64,000 bases of DNA from the NCBI RefSeq assembly GCF_013003965.1, contig NZ_CP053069.1, positions 2,387,419 through 2,451,418 on the forward strand, read 5' to 3'. Source of the DNA: Usitatibacter rugosus. Lineage in GTDB: Bacteria; Pseudomonadota; Gammaproteobacteria; Burkholderiales; Usitatibacteraceae. A program made the translations under genes and the position numbers. This document shows, piece by piece, positions 45,454 to 53,004 of the stretch (the stretch's first letter is position 1; each line of letters begins with the position of its first letter). Under the pieces are notes generated by a model, which did no database searches, was not told the DNA's origin, and saw nothing but the letters and a program-made list of their open reading frames with translations.

Positions 45454-46722
45454 TCATTGGACACCCCGATCCTGTTGCCGCAATTTTGACGCGATGAGGA
45501 AGGGATCGCGTGGTTTCGCGGTACCCGCGACGAGCTCAGCAATGTGGCTACCGACCGCCGGTCCATGCTTGAATCCGTGCCCCGAACCGCATCCGACCAC
45601 CCAGACGTTGTCGAGGCCCGGGTGCCGATCGATGACGAGGTCGCCGTTCGAGCTGTTCTCGTACTGACACACCCGCATTTCGCTCAATGGAGCCTTGGCC
45701 AGCGACGGGAATCGTCGGGCCAGGAAAGCGCGCGCCTCCTCTTCCCCGGCCGCGCTTGCACGGCGATCCACGGTATCGGGATTCGCCGGCGCTCCATGCG
45801 TATCGTTGGCCACCTTGAAGCCGCGGCCTTCCAGGCTTGGAAAGCCATAGAAAGGGAGGTCAGCCCAGATCGGAAGTGCACCGGTGGCGCCGGCATCCAC
45901 CGAAAAGAAGAAGACCTCCTGCCGGGTGACGAACAGACGGTTCGCCATCGCATCGGGGCAGATTCGATCCAGCCAGGGGCCGCAAGCGAAAACGAACTGA
46001 TCTGCATCGATCCGCTCGCCGCTCTTCGTCGTCACTGCGGCTAAGGCACCGTTCTCACCTTGTTCCCGCCTGATCGGCGATACCTCGCCGGACAGAAACG
46101 TGACGCCGTTGGCTTTCAGCTCCGAAGCCAGCGACTGCACTGCCCGCCGAGCCATCAGCGCACCGCCCGCCGGCTCGAGGAACCCGGCCTCGTCATTTGC
46201 CACGCGCATGACCGGGAACCGGCGCCTCAGCTCATCGGCCTGCAGCAACGTGAATGGAATGTTCTTCCGGGACAGCACGCGTGCGCTGGCTTGAACCAGT
46301 TCGCTCGGCTGCGTATGCACCCACAACACACCCGTCGGATGGAAGATGGGCAGTCCAGAGCGTGCGGAAAGAGCTTGCCATTCGCTGAGGGAGCGCCAGG
46401 CCCACTCCGAATAGATTTCCTTCCCGCCGTAACCGCAGCGAGTCACGCGGCTTTCTCCCCCGGACGAAGCACCGCTGTGCGCGGGGCCTACGGCCTCGAC
46501 CACGGCCACTCGCCGACCCGCCATGTGGAGCTTGTAGGCCGTCCAGATTCCGAAGACTCCGGCTCCGACAACGACGACGTCGTAACTCTTGCGTGGGGCA
46601 GCTGCAAATGTCGTGCAACCGCTTGCGGCGGTGGCGACGGCCAACGCGCCGAGAGATTGCAGCACCTCTCGCCGGCCGCTGTTCCATTCAACGCTGTGCT
46701 GAGGGGATCGTTTGTTCTTCAT
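45454..46722 (-). CDS. Exported FAD-dependent oxidoreductase (DAO/sarcosine oxidase type)
   Basis: A 422-residue flavoprotein. A twin-arginine-like N terminus (NSGRREVLQSLGALAVATAASGC) with a lipobox-like SGC is followed by the Rossmann FAD motif VVVVGAGVFGIWTAY. The DAO fold extends to VWVVGCGSGHGFKHGPAVG, where monomeric sarcosine oxidase and N-methyltryptophan oxidase carry their covalent-flavin Cys in a similar GCSGHGFK motif. It probably oxidises an N-methyl or secondary amine, releasing H2O2. It begins 1 bp after the stop of the Arr gene and is the last gene of the run beginning at the cupin. Confidence 0.85.
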   Translation of the reverse strand: MKNKRSPQHSVEWNSGRREVLQSLGALAVATAASGCTTFAAAPRKSYDVVVVGAGVFGIWTAYKLHMAGRRVAVVEAVGPAHSGASSGGESRVTRCGYGGKEIYSEWAWRSLSEWQALSARSGLPIFHPTGVLWVHTQPSELVQASARVLSRKNIPFTLLQADELRRRFPVMRVANDEAGFLEPAGGALMARRAVQSLASELKANGVTFLSGEVSPIRREQGENGALAAVTTKSGERIDADQFVFACGPWLDRICPDAMANRLFVTRQEVFFFSVDAGATGALPIWADLPFYGFPSLEGRGFKVANDTHGAPANPDTVDRRASAAGEEEARAFLARRFPSLAKAPLSEMRVCQYENSSNGDLVIDRHPGLDNVWVVGCGSGHGFKHGPAVGSHIAELVAGTAKPRDPFLIASKLRQQDRGVQ

Positions 46723-46723
46723 C

Positions 46724-47122
46724 TCAGTCGTTGATGATCTCACCCATGCCGGTTTCGATGCGACGCCTGAGCTGGCGGATGAATTCCGGGTCGTAAGGCT
46801 CCCAGCTCTCCAGCTCTCCGATGACTTTCAGAGGCAACCTGCTTCGGTACGACCGTGTCGGATTACCCGGAAATTTCTTGTCCGTCACGTTCGGGTCGTT
46901 TTCGAATTGTCCAGTGGGTTCGACGATGTAGACCCTTGGCTTCCCGTCGCCCTTTGCTATTTCCGCGGCAAGTCCGGCGCCCTTTGCCAAGGCTGTGAAA
47001 TAGATGTGGTTCATCACGACCGTGTCGCGATAGTTTGACCTGAAACCCGCCGTCAGGAACTCACCCACCTGCAGCTTCGCTTTTGTGCCGTGGAAAAATG
47101 GTCCGGAGTCCAACACCGCCAT
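46724..47122 (-). CDS. arr: Rifampin ADP-ribosyltransferase (Arr family)
   Basis: A 132-residue protein with the Arr fold. The NAD-binding His is in FFHGTKAKL, the Tyr in HIYFTAL, and the acidic signature in GQFENDPNVTDKKFPGNPT, followed by SYRS. Length and motifs match Arr-2/Arr-3 and Mycobacterium Arr, which inactivate rifampin by ADP-ribosylation at the C23 hydroxyl. Arr genes are common integron cassettes. This copy lies 2.6 kb from the array end, in the cassette direction, but has no attC of its own. It starts 1 bp after the CMD-family stop. Chromosomal Arr homologues may have other natural substrates. Confidence 0.9.
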   Translation of the reverse strand: MAVLDSGPFFHGTKAKLQVGEFLTAGFRSNYRDTVVMNHIYFTALAKGAGLAAEIAKGDGKPRVYIVEPTGQFENDPNVTDKKFPGNPTRSYRSRLPLKVIGELESWEPYDPEFIRQLRRRIETGMGEIIND

Positions 47123-47123
47123 G

Positions 47124-47519
47124 TCAGGTGCCGACCGCAACACCGCGCTCTTGGAACACTTCGCGGGCAACGTTGAGCCCGTTTATGGCTGCCGGGAATC
47201 CGGCGTATACCGCCATTTGCAGGATGACCTCGATGATCTCCGGCGGCTGGCAACCGACATTGAGGGCGCCATGGATATGCACTTTCAGCTGCGGCGTCGC
47301 TGTACCCATGGCAGTCAAGGCCGCAATGGTGGCGAATTGGCGCGATCGCAAGTCCAAGCCTGGGCGTGACATCACATCCCCGTATGAGAAGGAAATGATC
47401 CACTCCGCCAAATCGGGGGCAATGTCCTTGAGGCTCTCTACAACGGCAGTACCTGTGCCGCCAGTAATAGCAGCCAAGGTGGACTCGCCAATTGCATGTC
47501 GTCTGTTCTCAGTGGTCAA
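47124..47519 (-). CDS. Carboxymuconolactone decarboxylase-family protein
   Basis: A 131-residue alpha-helical protein of the CMD family: [47 protein letters not shown] is split here by its HIHGA turn. It lacks the AhpD CxxC pair, so it is a gamma-carboxymuconolactone decarboxylase-like member, not an alkylhydroperoxidase. No signal peptide. It is packed between the RibD-like reductase and the Arr gene. Substrate unknown. Confidence 0.82.
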   Translation of the reverse strand: MTTENRRHAIGESTLAAITGGTGTAVVESLKDIAPDLAEWIISFSYGDVMSRPGLDLRSRQFATIAALTAMGTATPQLKVHIHGALNVGCQPPEIIEVILQMAVYAGFPAAINGLNVAREVFQERGVAVGT

Positions 47520-47534
47520 TCGTAGATCTCCGAA

Positions 47535-48092
47535 TCAGCGCGCGCGCCGGTAGTGCATTGCGACCGAGCCGCCGCGGAGCGGCTTCGCCGAGAGCAACTC
47601 TAGCCGTCGCGTGCTGGGCAGCCCTCCCTCGTACAGGGTCGGGCCGTGGCCGGCGATCCTGGGGTGGACGAGCAACTTGTACTCGTCGATCAGATCCAGC
47701 CGGTCCAGCTCGGCCGCAAGCTTGCCGCTACCGAGGAGCACGCCGTTCGGGGTCGCATCCTTGAGCTTCTGGACGCCCGTGCGCAGGTTGCCGGCGATGG
47801 GGTGGCTGTTGGTCCAGGGGAAGTCCTTACGCGTCGAGGACACCACGTACTTCGGCTTGGCCTCCAGCTTGACCGCCCATTCGCGCAACGCCGGCGGTGC
47901 CTCCGCGTCGCCACGGGCGACGGCTGGCCAGTAGCCCTCCATCATCTCGTAGGTGACACGGCCCCACAGCATTGCCCCGCTCTCGTCCATGAGGCGGGTG
48001 AAGAAGGCGTGTGTCTCGTCGTCGGCGATTCCTTCCTGGTGGTCGACACAGCCGTCCAGGGTGACGTTGATACTGAAGGTCAACAATCCCAT
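47535..48092 (-). CDS. RibD C-terminal/dihydrofolate reductase-fold protein
   Basis: A 185-residue NADPH-dependent reductase-fold protein. Visible features are FSINVTLDGCVDHQEG at the N terminus, MLWGRVTYEMMEGYWP, KYVVSSTRKDFPW and GVLLGSGKLAAELDRLDLIDEYKLLVHP, all typical of stand-alone RibD_C proteins. These are not true folate reductases and rarely have a known substrate. The start forms a TAATG junction with the lipocalin-like gene upstream, showing coupled translation. Confidence 0.85.
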   Translation of the reverse strand: MGLLTFSINVTLDGCVDHQEGIADDETHAFFTRLMDESGAMLWGRVTYEMMEGYWPAVARGDAEAPPALREWAVKLEAKPKYVVSSTRKDFPWTNSHPIAGNLRTGVQKLKDATPNGVLLGSGKLAAELDRLDLIDEYKLLVHPRIAGHGPTLYEGGLPSTRRLELLSAKPLRGGSVAMHYRRAR

Positions 48093-48589
48093 TACTTCAC
48101 GCGCTCCCAGGTCAAGCCGCCCTTGGTCTCGAGCGGCCTGAGGACGATCTTGTCCTCGGACAGAAATTCGTAACGCCTTACGAAGTCGCCAAGCCCGCTC
48201 GGGTCGATGTTACCCGCGCGGTTGTGGGTGACCGTTTGCAGCTTCTCGTCAACGGTGTAGGTCCCAAAGTAGGCTGTGTACCCCAGGATCGCGTCCCTTG
48301 CCTCATCGGGCGTCGGTGACGTGCCTGCAAATTTCGCGCGCGGGCGATCGGGCATGATCTGCACGGCCATGTTGCCCTTGTCGTCGTAGTAGATGAGGCC
48401 GGTAGGCTTTTCTCCGCGAGACTCTTGACGCCGGCTTTCGGTGATCGAGACAAGCCGCCACGTTCCAACCAAGCGCTTCGCGGCGCTCGCCGGCTGAGTG
48501 GCCTGTGCAAGGGCCGTGGCTGCGATCAATTGAAGGGCGATTCCAGACACGAACGCTAGTGCGATTCTCCACGGCCCGTTCCAACGCAT
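48092..48589 (-). CDS. Exported lipocalin-like domain protein
   Basis: A 165-residue protein with a signal peptide (IALAFVSGIALQLIAATALAQ). The lipocalin-like beta-barrel follows: LVGTWRLVSITESR, GLIYYDDKGNMAVQIMPD, GYTAYFGTYTVDEK, NIDPSGLGDFVRRYEF. Such domains bind small hydrophobic ligands. It starts 2 bp after the RidA gene and is coupled to the reductase gene. Ligand unknown. Confidence 0.8.
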   Translation of the reverse strand: MRWNGPWRIALAFVSGIALQLIAATALAQATQPASAAKRLVGTWRLVSITESRRQESRGEKPTGLIYYDDKGNMAVQIMPDRPRAKFAGTSPTPDEARDAILGYTAYFGTYTVDEKLQTVTHNRAGNIDPSGLGDFVRRYEFLSEDKIVLRPLETKGGLTWERVK

Positions 48590-48591
48590 CG

Positions 48592-48972
48592 CTAGGCCTC
48601 GGCGATCGCCGCAATGGAGACTTTCAAACCGGGGATGCGCACGGGCAGCTTGGCCCCTTGGCGAGCTGGCGGATTGGAAGGGAACCATTTGAGCCACTCC
48701 TCGTTCATTCCGGCGAAGTCATCTTCGTCAGCCAGCACCACCGTCGCGCTGACAATCTTGTCGAGGGAGCTGCCTGCTTCCTCGAGGATCGCCTGTATGT
48801 TGGCCAGGCATTGTCGGGTCTGATCTTGAATAGTGGAACCACTCAAGGCACCCGTGATGGGATCAGTGGGGGCCGTGCCTGAGACGAACACCAGGCCAGC
48901 GGCCTTGACTGCCTGGCTGTACGTCGCCGGCGGTTTGGCTGCCTTCGGCGTGAATACGATTTGACGGGCCAC
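48592..48972 (-). CDS. RidA-family imine deaminase, GTG start
   Basis: A 126-residue YjgF/YER057c/UK114 protein. Family features are AGLVFVSGTAPTDPITG, DQTRQCLANIQAILEEAGSSLDKIV, and a C-terminal LPVRIPGLKVSIAAIA where the catalytic Arg is expected. RidA removes reactive enamine/imine intermediates. The GTG at 48972 is chosen because a GGAGG site lies 6 bases upstream. It is the second gene of the run beginning at the cupin. Confidence 0.87.
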   Translation of the reverse strand: MARQIVFTPKAAKPPATYSQAVKAAGLVFVSGTAPTDPITGALSGSTIQDQTRQCLANIQAILEEAGSSLDKIVSATVVLADEDDFAGMNEEWLKWFPSNPPARQGAKLPVRIPGLKVSIAAIAEA

Positions 48973-49027
48973 AGTGTTTCCTCCGAACGCCTGGTGATGG
49001 TGCTCAAACACGGTTGTGCGATGCGGG

Positions 49028-49663
49028 TCACTTCGCCGTGCCGCAAGGAGGTCCTCCGTGTCGGCTTTCCCACGCGGCCACCAAAGGATTGGGGCCGACT
49101 CTTGTGGTGCTGGGATGCTTCGTAGCGAACACCGCGACCAGGTTGAACGGCTCGGTCCCAACGTTGATGAACGTGTGTGGCACGCCGGCCGGCACCTTGG
49201 CTACGTAAGGTGCCTGGACGGTGAATGTCCGGTCGCCGATCCGGTACTGGGCAGTGCCGGCGAGCAAGACGTGCGCCTCTTCTGTGTCGTGCACATGAAG
49301 TCCGGGCCCGCCGCCAGGGTGCGTTTCAGAAATGATGAACGAGAGCGTTTCGAACCCGTACTTGTCGCCATCGAGGCGATGCGTGAACTCGCCGGGTACC
49401 CGATACCAGTGGTCAAGCTGGTCGAAGGTGAAGGCAAGCGCGTTGGGGTCATGCGCTTTCGCCGGCGGGCGCGTAAAGGCCTCGCAGGGTAGACGTGACT
49501 TCGTTGCGGCTGGAGTTTCGCGACTCGCGTCCTGGAGTGGAGCGGGCGTCGGTTGCGCCTTCGACGTGATGGCCGCATCCGAGGCCTGATGTGCAAAGGC
49601 GCTCATGCACGTGAGCGAAAGGACAGTCGCAATCGAAAGTACTCTGAATTGATCGTATTTCAC
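49028..49663 (-). CDS. Exported cupin-domain protein, GTG start
   Basis: A 211-residue protein with a signal peptide (FRVLSIATVLSLTCMSAFA) and a single cupin barrel. Metal-ligand motifs are GLHVHDTEEAHVLLAGTAQY and the second motif VPAGVPHTFINVGTEP. It heads the compact seven-gene run. The GTG start and the bases before it (49661-49687) resemble one arm of the attC sites nearby, with several mismatches, so the gene may once have bordered a cassette. Substrate unknown. Confidence 0.8.
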   Translation of the reverse strand: MKYDQFRVLSIATVLSLTCMSAFAHQASDAAITSKAQPTPAPLQDASRETPAATKSRLPCEAFTRPPAKAHDPNALAFTFDQLDHWYRVPGEFTHRLDGDKYGFETLSFIISETHPGGGPGLHVHDTEEAHVLLAGTAQYRIGDRTFTVQAPYVAKVPAGVPHTFINVGTEPFNLVAVFATKHPSTTRVGPNPLVAAWESRHGGPPCGTAK

Positions 49664-49692
49664 GGTTTCGCTCGAGGCGTTGTGAGGCGTCT

Positions 49693-49771
49693 GCTCAACT
49701 ACTTGAGCTCCACGTTAAGGTACACGGCATCAACACGATTGTTCTTGTCGAGGTAGAACGCGTTGTTAAGC
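49693..49771 (-). repeat. Decayed attC site at the left end of the array
   Basis: Outer cores GCTCAAC and GTTAAGC both fit the RYYYAAC/GTTRRRY consensus, and CGCGTTGTTAAG matches the conserved arm of the other sites. The inner arm and the centre have diverged. A short open frame (GTG at 49800, stop at 49699) runs through the site and reads like a gene tail (FYLDKNNRVDAVYLNVELK). Confidence 0.6.
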
Positions 49772-49780
49772 CTTGGCCCG

Positions 49781-50176
49781 CTATTGCTGCAAGATTGCAC
49801 GAAGCGCTCGTAGTGCGAAAACCAGCAAGATCGCAGAACCAATGGCCAGGAACGCTGCGCCGCATGCAACCTTTGCTCCGGTTATAGGACCGAGGCGAGA
49901 ACCGTTGCTCGTCAATACGCGCGGCCCAAGATAGAACGCGCCAACGGCCGCGTGGACGGCAACGGCGAGAAGTGCACCAAACCAAACCCCGCCCGACCCC
50001 ATCTGAGCCGTGATGAGGCGCAACGGCAGCAGGAGCAACACCGCAATCGCCGCGTACTTGAGGCAATGCCCCCACTCGATCTTCGTTCTGGCGAGTACGT
50101 GGCCTGATACGCGAACAAGGGCCGCGACAAGACCAAACAAGAACAGGAGCGGCAAAAGCTGGAGTGCGAATTCCAT
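49781..50176 (-). CDS. Cassette gene: four-helix membrane protein
   Basis: A 131-residue protein with four hydrophobic segments (about 5-25, 40-60, 65-85 and 105-128) and short charged loops (ARTKIEWGH, PRVLTSNGSRLG). It is not recognised. It is the left-most complete cassette gene; the decayed attC at 49693-49771 lies 10 bp after its stop and another degenerate site lies upstream. Confidence 0.65.
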   Translation of the reverse strand: MEFALQLLPLLFLFGLVAALVRVSGHVLARTKIEWGHCLKYAAIAVLLLLPLRLITAQMGSGGVWFGALLAVAVHAAVGAFYLGPRVLTSNGSRLGPITGAKVACGAAFLAIGSAILLVFALRALRAILQQ

Positions 50177-50178
50177 TG

Positions 50179-50265
50179 GCCTAACGTCCCGGTTCAGTGG
50201 CGTTACGCTGACGTTCGTGTCTTGGCACTCTACCTCTCATCGTCCGCTGCTACCGGTTGTCAGGC
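50179..50265 (-). repeat. Decayed attC site
   Basis: Left core GCCTAAC is canonical; the right core reads GTCAGGC where the others have GTTAGGC. The arms (CGTCCCGGTTCAGTGGCG and CGTCCGCTGCTACCGG) still pair partly. Length is 87 bp. The stop of the DUF998-like gene overlaps the right core, as in intact sites. Confidence 0.7.
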
Positions 50266-50856
50266 GCCCGCCCGATACACCCAAAAGCCCATCCCGGCCA
50301 CGCCAGCGAAGATTGTCGTCTCGGCGACGCGCTGAATCAGGCCGCGGAATCCGTGAGGAAAGCTCAAACCCAACAAACAAACGAGCACGAGTGGAACGGC
50401 GTACCCCATGACATCGGAAAGCGGCGCCCAGTATGAGCTGAACCTGAGCGTCGAGAAGGCGGCTGCCGCCCCGAGGTATCCAAGGGCACCAAAGACATTG
50501 TGGAGAGTATTGCGCCATGTGCCGAAAGCTGGGGCGCCAGAATCGCACCGGAATATCGCGCCGCCAAAGTAGCCCACGCCAACCAGCGAAAGCATCCAAA
50601 ACACTTCGCTTGATCCTCCTGGGGCCGATTGCGCCGCGACAACCAGAAAGAGCCAAAGCAGGAGTGCGATCGACACAAACCCGACATAGGACACCTGCGC
50701 CCCAACTGGCGAGCCTACTTCACCGAGCTCACTTATCGTATGTCGAAGATGGCTATAGCCAGGCTTTCGATTACCGAAGTAGACGGGAACCGCTAAAGCC
50801 GTTGCGGCCGTCAGGGCAGCAAGCACTAACGCGACGAGCGGCTGCAGGTCCATCAT
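50260..50856 (-). CDS. Cassette gene: DUF998-like integral membrane protein
   Basis: A 198-residue protein with six hydrophobic segments. The pattern SHLRHTISELGEVGSPVGAQVSYVG and FRCDSGAPAFGTWRNTLHN resembles DUF998/YwaF-type membrane proteins. Its first ATG overlaps the stop of the SdpI-like gene upstream, and both lie in one cassette with a single attC, which is unusual. Function unknown. Confidence 0.72.
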   Translation of the reverse strand: MMDLQPLVALVLAALTAATALAVPVYFGNRKPGYSHLRHTISELGEVGSPVGAQVSYVGFVSIALLLWLFLVVAAQSAPGGSSEVFWMLSLVGVGYFGGAIFRCDSGAPAFGTWRNTLHNVFGALGYLGAAAAFSTLRFSSYWAPLSDVMGYAVPLVLVCLLGLSFPHGFRGLIQRVAETTIFAGVAGMGFWVYRAGA

Positions 50857-51185
50857 CTCGGCCCGCCACTGCGCAAGCGTTGAAGATAGACGAAGCAAGC
50901 CGCGATGGCTGTGACGAGCGGCAGCAGTAGTACGAGCAGGCCAGCTAGAGATCTCCCCGATGCATATTCGGGCTGAACCAGGAAGACGATCGAGCTCGCC
51001 CCTGCAGCCACGAAGAGTGCGAACCCCGCAAAACGATTTGCTCGGAACCAAAGGTCGCGATTGCCAAGGGTTTCCCGCGTCCGGAAACCGTAGAGCCGAT
51101 TGGGAGGGACGAGTCCGAGCATGAGGGGGATGCTCGCGACGAGGATGATCCCGCACGGAACCAGTAAGGAGATGGGTGCGTTCAC
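50853..51185 (-). CDS. Cassette gene: SdpI-family membrane protein
   Basis: About 110 residues with three hydrophobic segments and the SdpI signature NRLYGFRTRETLGNRDLWFRAN shown here in two parts: NRLYGFRTRETL and NRDLWFRANRFAG. In Bacillus, SdpI gives immunity to the SdpC toxin; distant homologues are widespread. The first in-frame start downstream of the attC is the GTG at 51185, but no clear ribosome-binding site precedes it. It is coupled to the DUF998-like gene. Confidence 0.75.
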   Translation of the reverse strand: MNAPISLLVPCGIILVASIPLMLGLVPPNRLYGFRTRETLGNRDLWFRANRFAGFALFVAAGASSIVFLVQPEYASGRSLAGLLVLLLPLVTAIAACFVYLQRLRSGGPR

Positions 51186-51200
51186 GAGGTATTCGATGAC

Positions 51201-51296
51201 GCCCAACGACCGAGTTGAGCGGCTGGACACGACGCCCATTCGCAACGACGCAGCGCGCCACGAAGGTTCACGGTCCGCTCCAGCGCGTTGTTAGGC
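51201..51296 (-). repeat. attC site, 96 bp
   Basis: Outer cores GCCCAAC and GTTAGGC. Arms GAGTTGAGCGG and CCGCTCCAGCG pair with one unpaired base. Confidence 0.92.
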
Positions 51297-51297
51297 G

Positions 51298-51789
51298 TCA
51301 CGGGGACTTCTTCTCACATCGCGCAACAAAGGCGGTGAGCCCGGAAAATATCAAGTCGTAAGTCGGTGGACTCAAAGACTGCGAAATGAGCTGCTCTCCT
51401 CTTCGCGCAACACGAAGCACACTGAGGCCCCTTTCGGTGTAGGAGAGCGAATCGAGACTGTCTTTTGTGTACTCTCGGCTTTGCAACACCGAGGCGAACG
51501 ACGCGGCTTCGGGGATACGCTTAAGCCACTCGGAGTGCTCTTCGACAAGAGCTGGTTCACCTATTAAGGGGTGTATGCGAGCGAGCTCCGCGCGAGCAAA
51601 CGCCTCCTGGATGGCCAAGTGATGACACCGCCCGTCGTTCTCGGCCATCGCGAGCACAAGCGCATTTCGCTCTCCCTCGAAGAGATCTCCACGCGTTTGA
51701 ACCTTGGCACGGTGCGCAAGGATGGCGCTAATCACAGCAACTACCGCCGCAAGTGCCGCGATTCCCGCTTTCAACGTTTCGCTGTCCAC
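51298..51789 (-). CDS. Cassette gene: membrane-anchored hypothetical protein
   Basis: A 163-residue protein with one N-terminal hydrophobic helix (KAGIAALAAVVAVISAILAH) and a mostly helical soluble part (AIQEAFARAELARIHPLIGE, YTERGLSVLRVARRGEQL). The start is the GTG at 51789, four bases after a GGAGG site; the longer frame reads through attC sequence. Not recognised. Confidence 0.72.
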   Translation of the reverse strand: MDSETLKAGIAALAAVVAVISAILAHRAKVQTRGDLFEGERNALVLAMAENDGRCHHLAIQEAFARAELARIHPLIGEPALVEEHSEWLKRIPEAASFASVLQSREYTKDSLDSLSYTERGLSVLRVARRGEQLISQSLSPPTYDLIFSGLTAFVARCEKKSP

Positions 51790-51803
51790 GCTGCCTCCGT
51801 GAC

Positions 51804-51899
51804 GCCTAACGATCAAGTTGAGCGGCCGGGCACGATACCCGTTCGCAAAGAAACTGCGCGCCACGCTGGTTCACGGTCCGCTCCAACGCGTTGTTAGGC
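51804..51899 (-). repeat. attC site, 96 bp (duplicated cassette, copy 1)
   Basis: Outer cores GCCTAAC and GTTAGGC. Identical to 53498-53593 apart from the first two bases, which belong to the neighbouring cassette. Confidence 0.94.
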
Positions 51900-52163
51900 T
51901 GCATCGACCGGTACATCGCGGACCCAACCGCGCACCCAGCTGACCAACGCAGGTACGTCTACAAGATGATCTTGCTTTTGGCCCACGGCATGAAGGATCT
52001 GGGCCCGCGCCAATTGAACTTGCTTAAGTTGAGGGTATGGCACGCCCTCCAATGCCTCCGCGTGGCCAAGGAGCTCGCTAGCAAATGCGGCCAACGTCGT
52101 TCGCCCCTTCTCAAGGTCGTCAGTGAGCGTCGCGATGCGGGCGACGATGGTCATGTTCGACAC
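51894..52163 (-). CDS. Cassette gene: 89-residue helical protein, copy 1
   Basis: Predicted mostly helical (TIVARIATLTDDLEKGRTTL, AAFASELLGHAEALEGV, YPQLKQVQLARAQILHAVGQ). No signal peptide and no recognised domain. The stop TAA is part of the attC core. An identical gene with identical attC lies at 53588-53857. Conservation of two perfect copies hints at recent cassette movement. Confidence 0.75.
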   Translation of the reverse strand: MSNMTIVARIATLTDDLEKGRTTLAAFASELLGHAEALEGVPYPQLKQVQLARAQILHAVGQKQDHLVDVPALVSWVRGWVRDVPVDAA

Positions 52164-52176
52164 TGTATCTCCTGCA

Positions 52177-52272
52177 GCCTAACGACCAAGTTGAGCGGCC
52201 GGGCACGACACCCGTTCGCAAAGACACAGCGCGCCCCGATGGCTCACGGTCCGCTCCAACGCGTTGTTAGGC
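52177..52272 (-). repeat. attC site, 96 bp
   Basis: Outer cores GCCTAAC and GTTAGGC; standard arms. Confidence 0.94.
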
Positions 52273-52273
52273 A

Positions 52274-52579
52274 TCACCATGTCGCACGTTCCCGTTCCCC
52301 TTCGTCGACATTCGCGGAAAAGTCTGCTGGCTTCGAAACTCGAAGCGCGCCACTCCTCTCGAATCGCCGCAGCGCGAGCTGCGCTGGCCAGGTTTTCATG
52401 GGGTTCCATATGACCAGCTCAACGTGACCCCGGCGATCCATGGTGACGGAGAAGCCAGGGCTTCCATTAAATTGTGGCGAGGCTCCCTCAATCTGCGCGG
52501 ATAGATCTGCAAGGATGCGGAACCGCTCCGACTGCGATGTCGTTTCCAAGAACTCAAAGGATGCGCCCCATCCGTACAC
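52274..52579 (-). CDS. Cassette gene: 101-residue hypothetical protein
   Basis: A soluble protein with a GTG start at 52579 just after the attC. The pattern FRILADLSAQIEGASP, FSVTMDRRGHVELVIWNPMKTWPAQ suggests an alpha/beta fold. Not recognised. Confidence 0.6.
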   Translation of the reverse strand: MYGWGASFEFLETTSQSERFRILADLSAQIEGASPQFNGSPGFSVTMDRRGHVELVIWNPMKTWPAQLALRRFERSGALRVSKPADFSANVDEGERERATW

Positions 52580-52586
52580 TGGTGAT

Positions 52587-52682
52587 GCCTAACGACCGAG
52601 TTGAGCGGCCGGGCACGACGCCCGTGCCGCGGCCAGACGCGGCCCGCGATGTACCCCGGTCCGCTCCAACGCGTTGTTAGGC
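52587..52682 (-). repeat. attC site, 96 bp, variant centre
   Basis: Outer cores GCCTAAC and GTTAGGC. The central part differs from most sites (CCGTGCCGCGGCCAGACGCG) and resembles that of 56832-56927. Confidence 0.94.
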
Positions 52683-52696
52683 ATCCGAGTCTCCCA

Positions 52697-52885
52697 CTAA
52701 GTTTGAGATCGAGATAGTTTGCCCTCGAGCTGCTCCAGCAGCTCGTCCAACCGCGGTGCCAAGCCACACGAGCAGACCCTTCGCTGATCGGGCCAGGAGT
52801 TCGCATCAATCCCTGGGCAGGAGGGATCATGTTCTGCGTAGGTCAGAATGAATCTTCGGAGCTCTTCGACAAATAGGTCTGCCAT
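52697..52885 (-). CDS. Cassette gene: 62-residue Cys-containing protein
   Basis: A small soluble protein (ADLFVEELRRFILTYAEHD, PSCPGIDANSW, VCSCGLAPRLDELLEQL). Three Cys residues could bind metal. The start ATG lies 14 bp from the attC. Not recognised. Confidence 0.6.
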   Translation of the reverse strand: MADLFVEELRRFILTYAEHDPSCPGIDANSWPDQRRVCSCGLAPRLDELLEQLEGKLSRSQT

Positions 52886-52898
52886 GGCCGACTCGGAT

Positions 52899-52994
52899 GC
52901 CTAACGACCAAGTTGAGCGGCCGCACACGCTGCCGCTTCGCGCCTGAGAGGCGCGCCCCGATTTTCCACGGTCCGCTCCAACGCGTTGTTAGAT
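52899..52994 (-). repeat. attC site, 96 bp, variant centre
   Basis: Outer cores GCCTAAC and GTTAGAT. The centre (CACACGCTGCCGCTTCGCGC) differs from most sites and resembles that of 60586-60681. Confidence 0.93.
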
Positions 52995-53004
52995 TGCGCC
53001 ATTG

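Noticed and set aside
47124-47519. The CMD-family gene as an AhpD alkylhydroperoxidase.
   Set aside because: The CxxC redox pair is absent.
52266-52682. attC hairpins as rho-independent terminators.
   Set aside because: They lack T runs and have the conserved core sites and unpaired base of recombination sites. They may still affect transcription.
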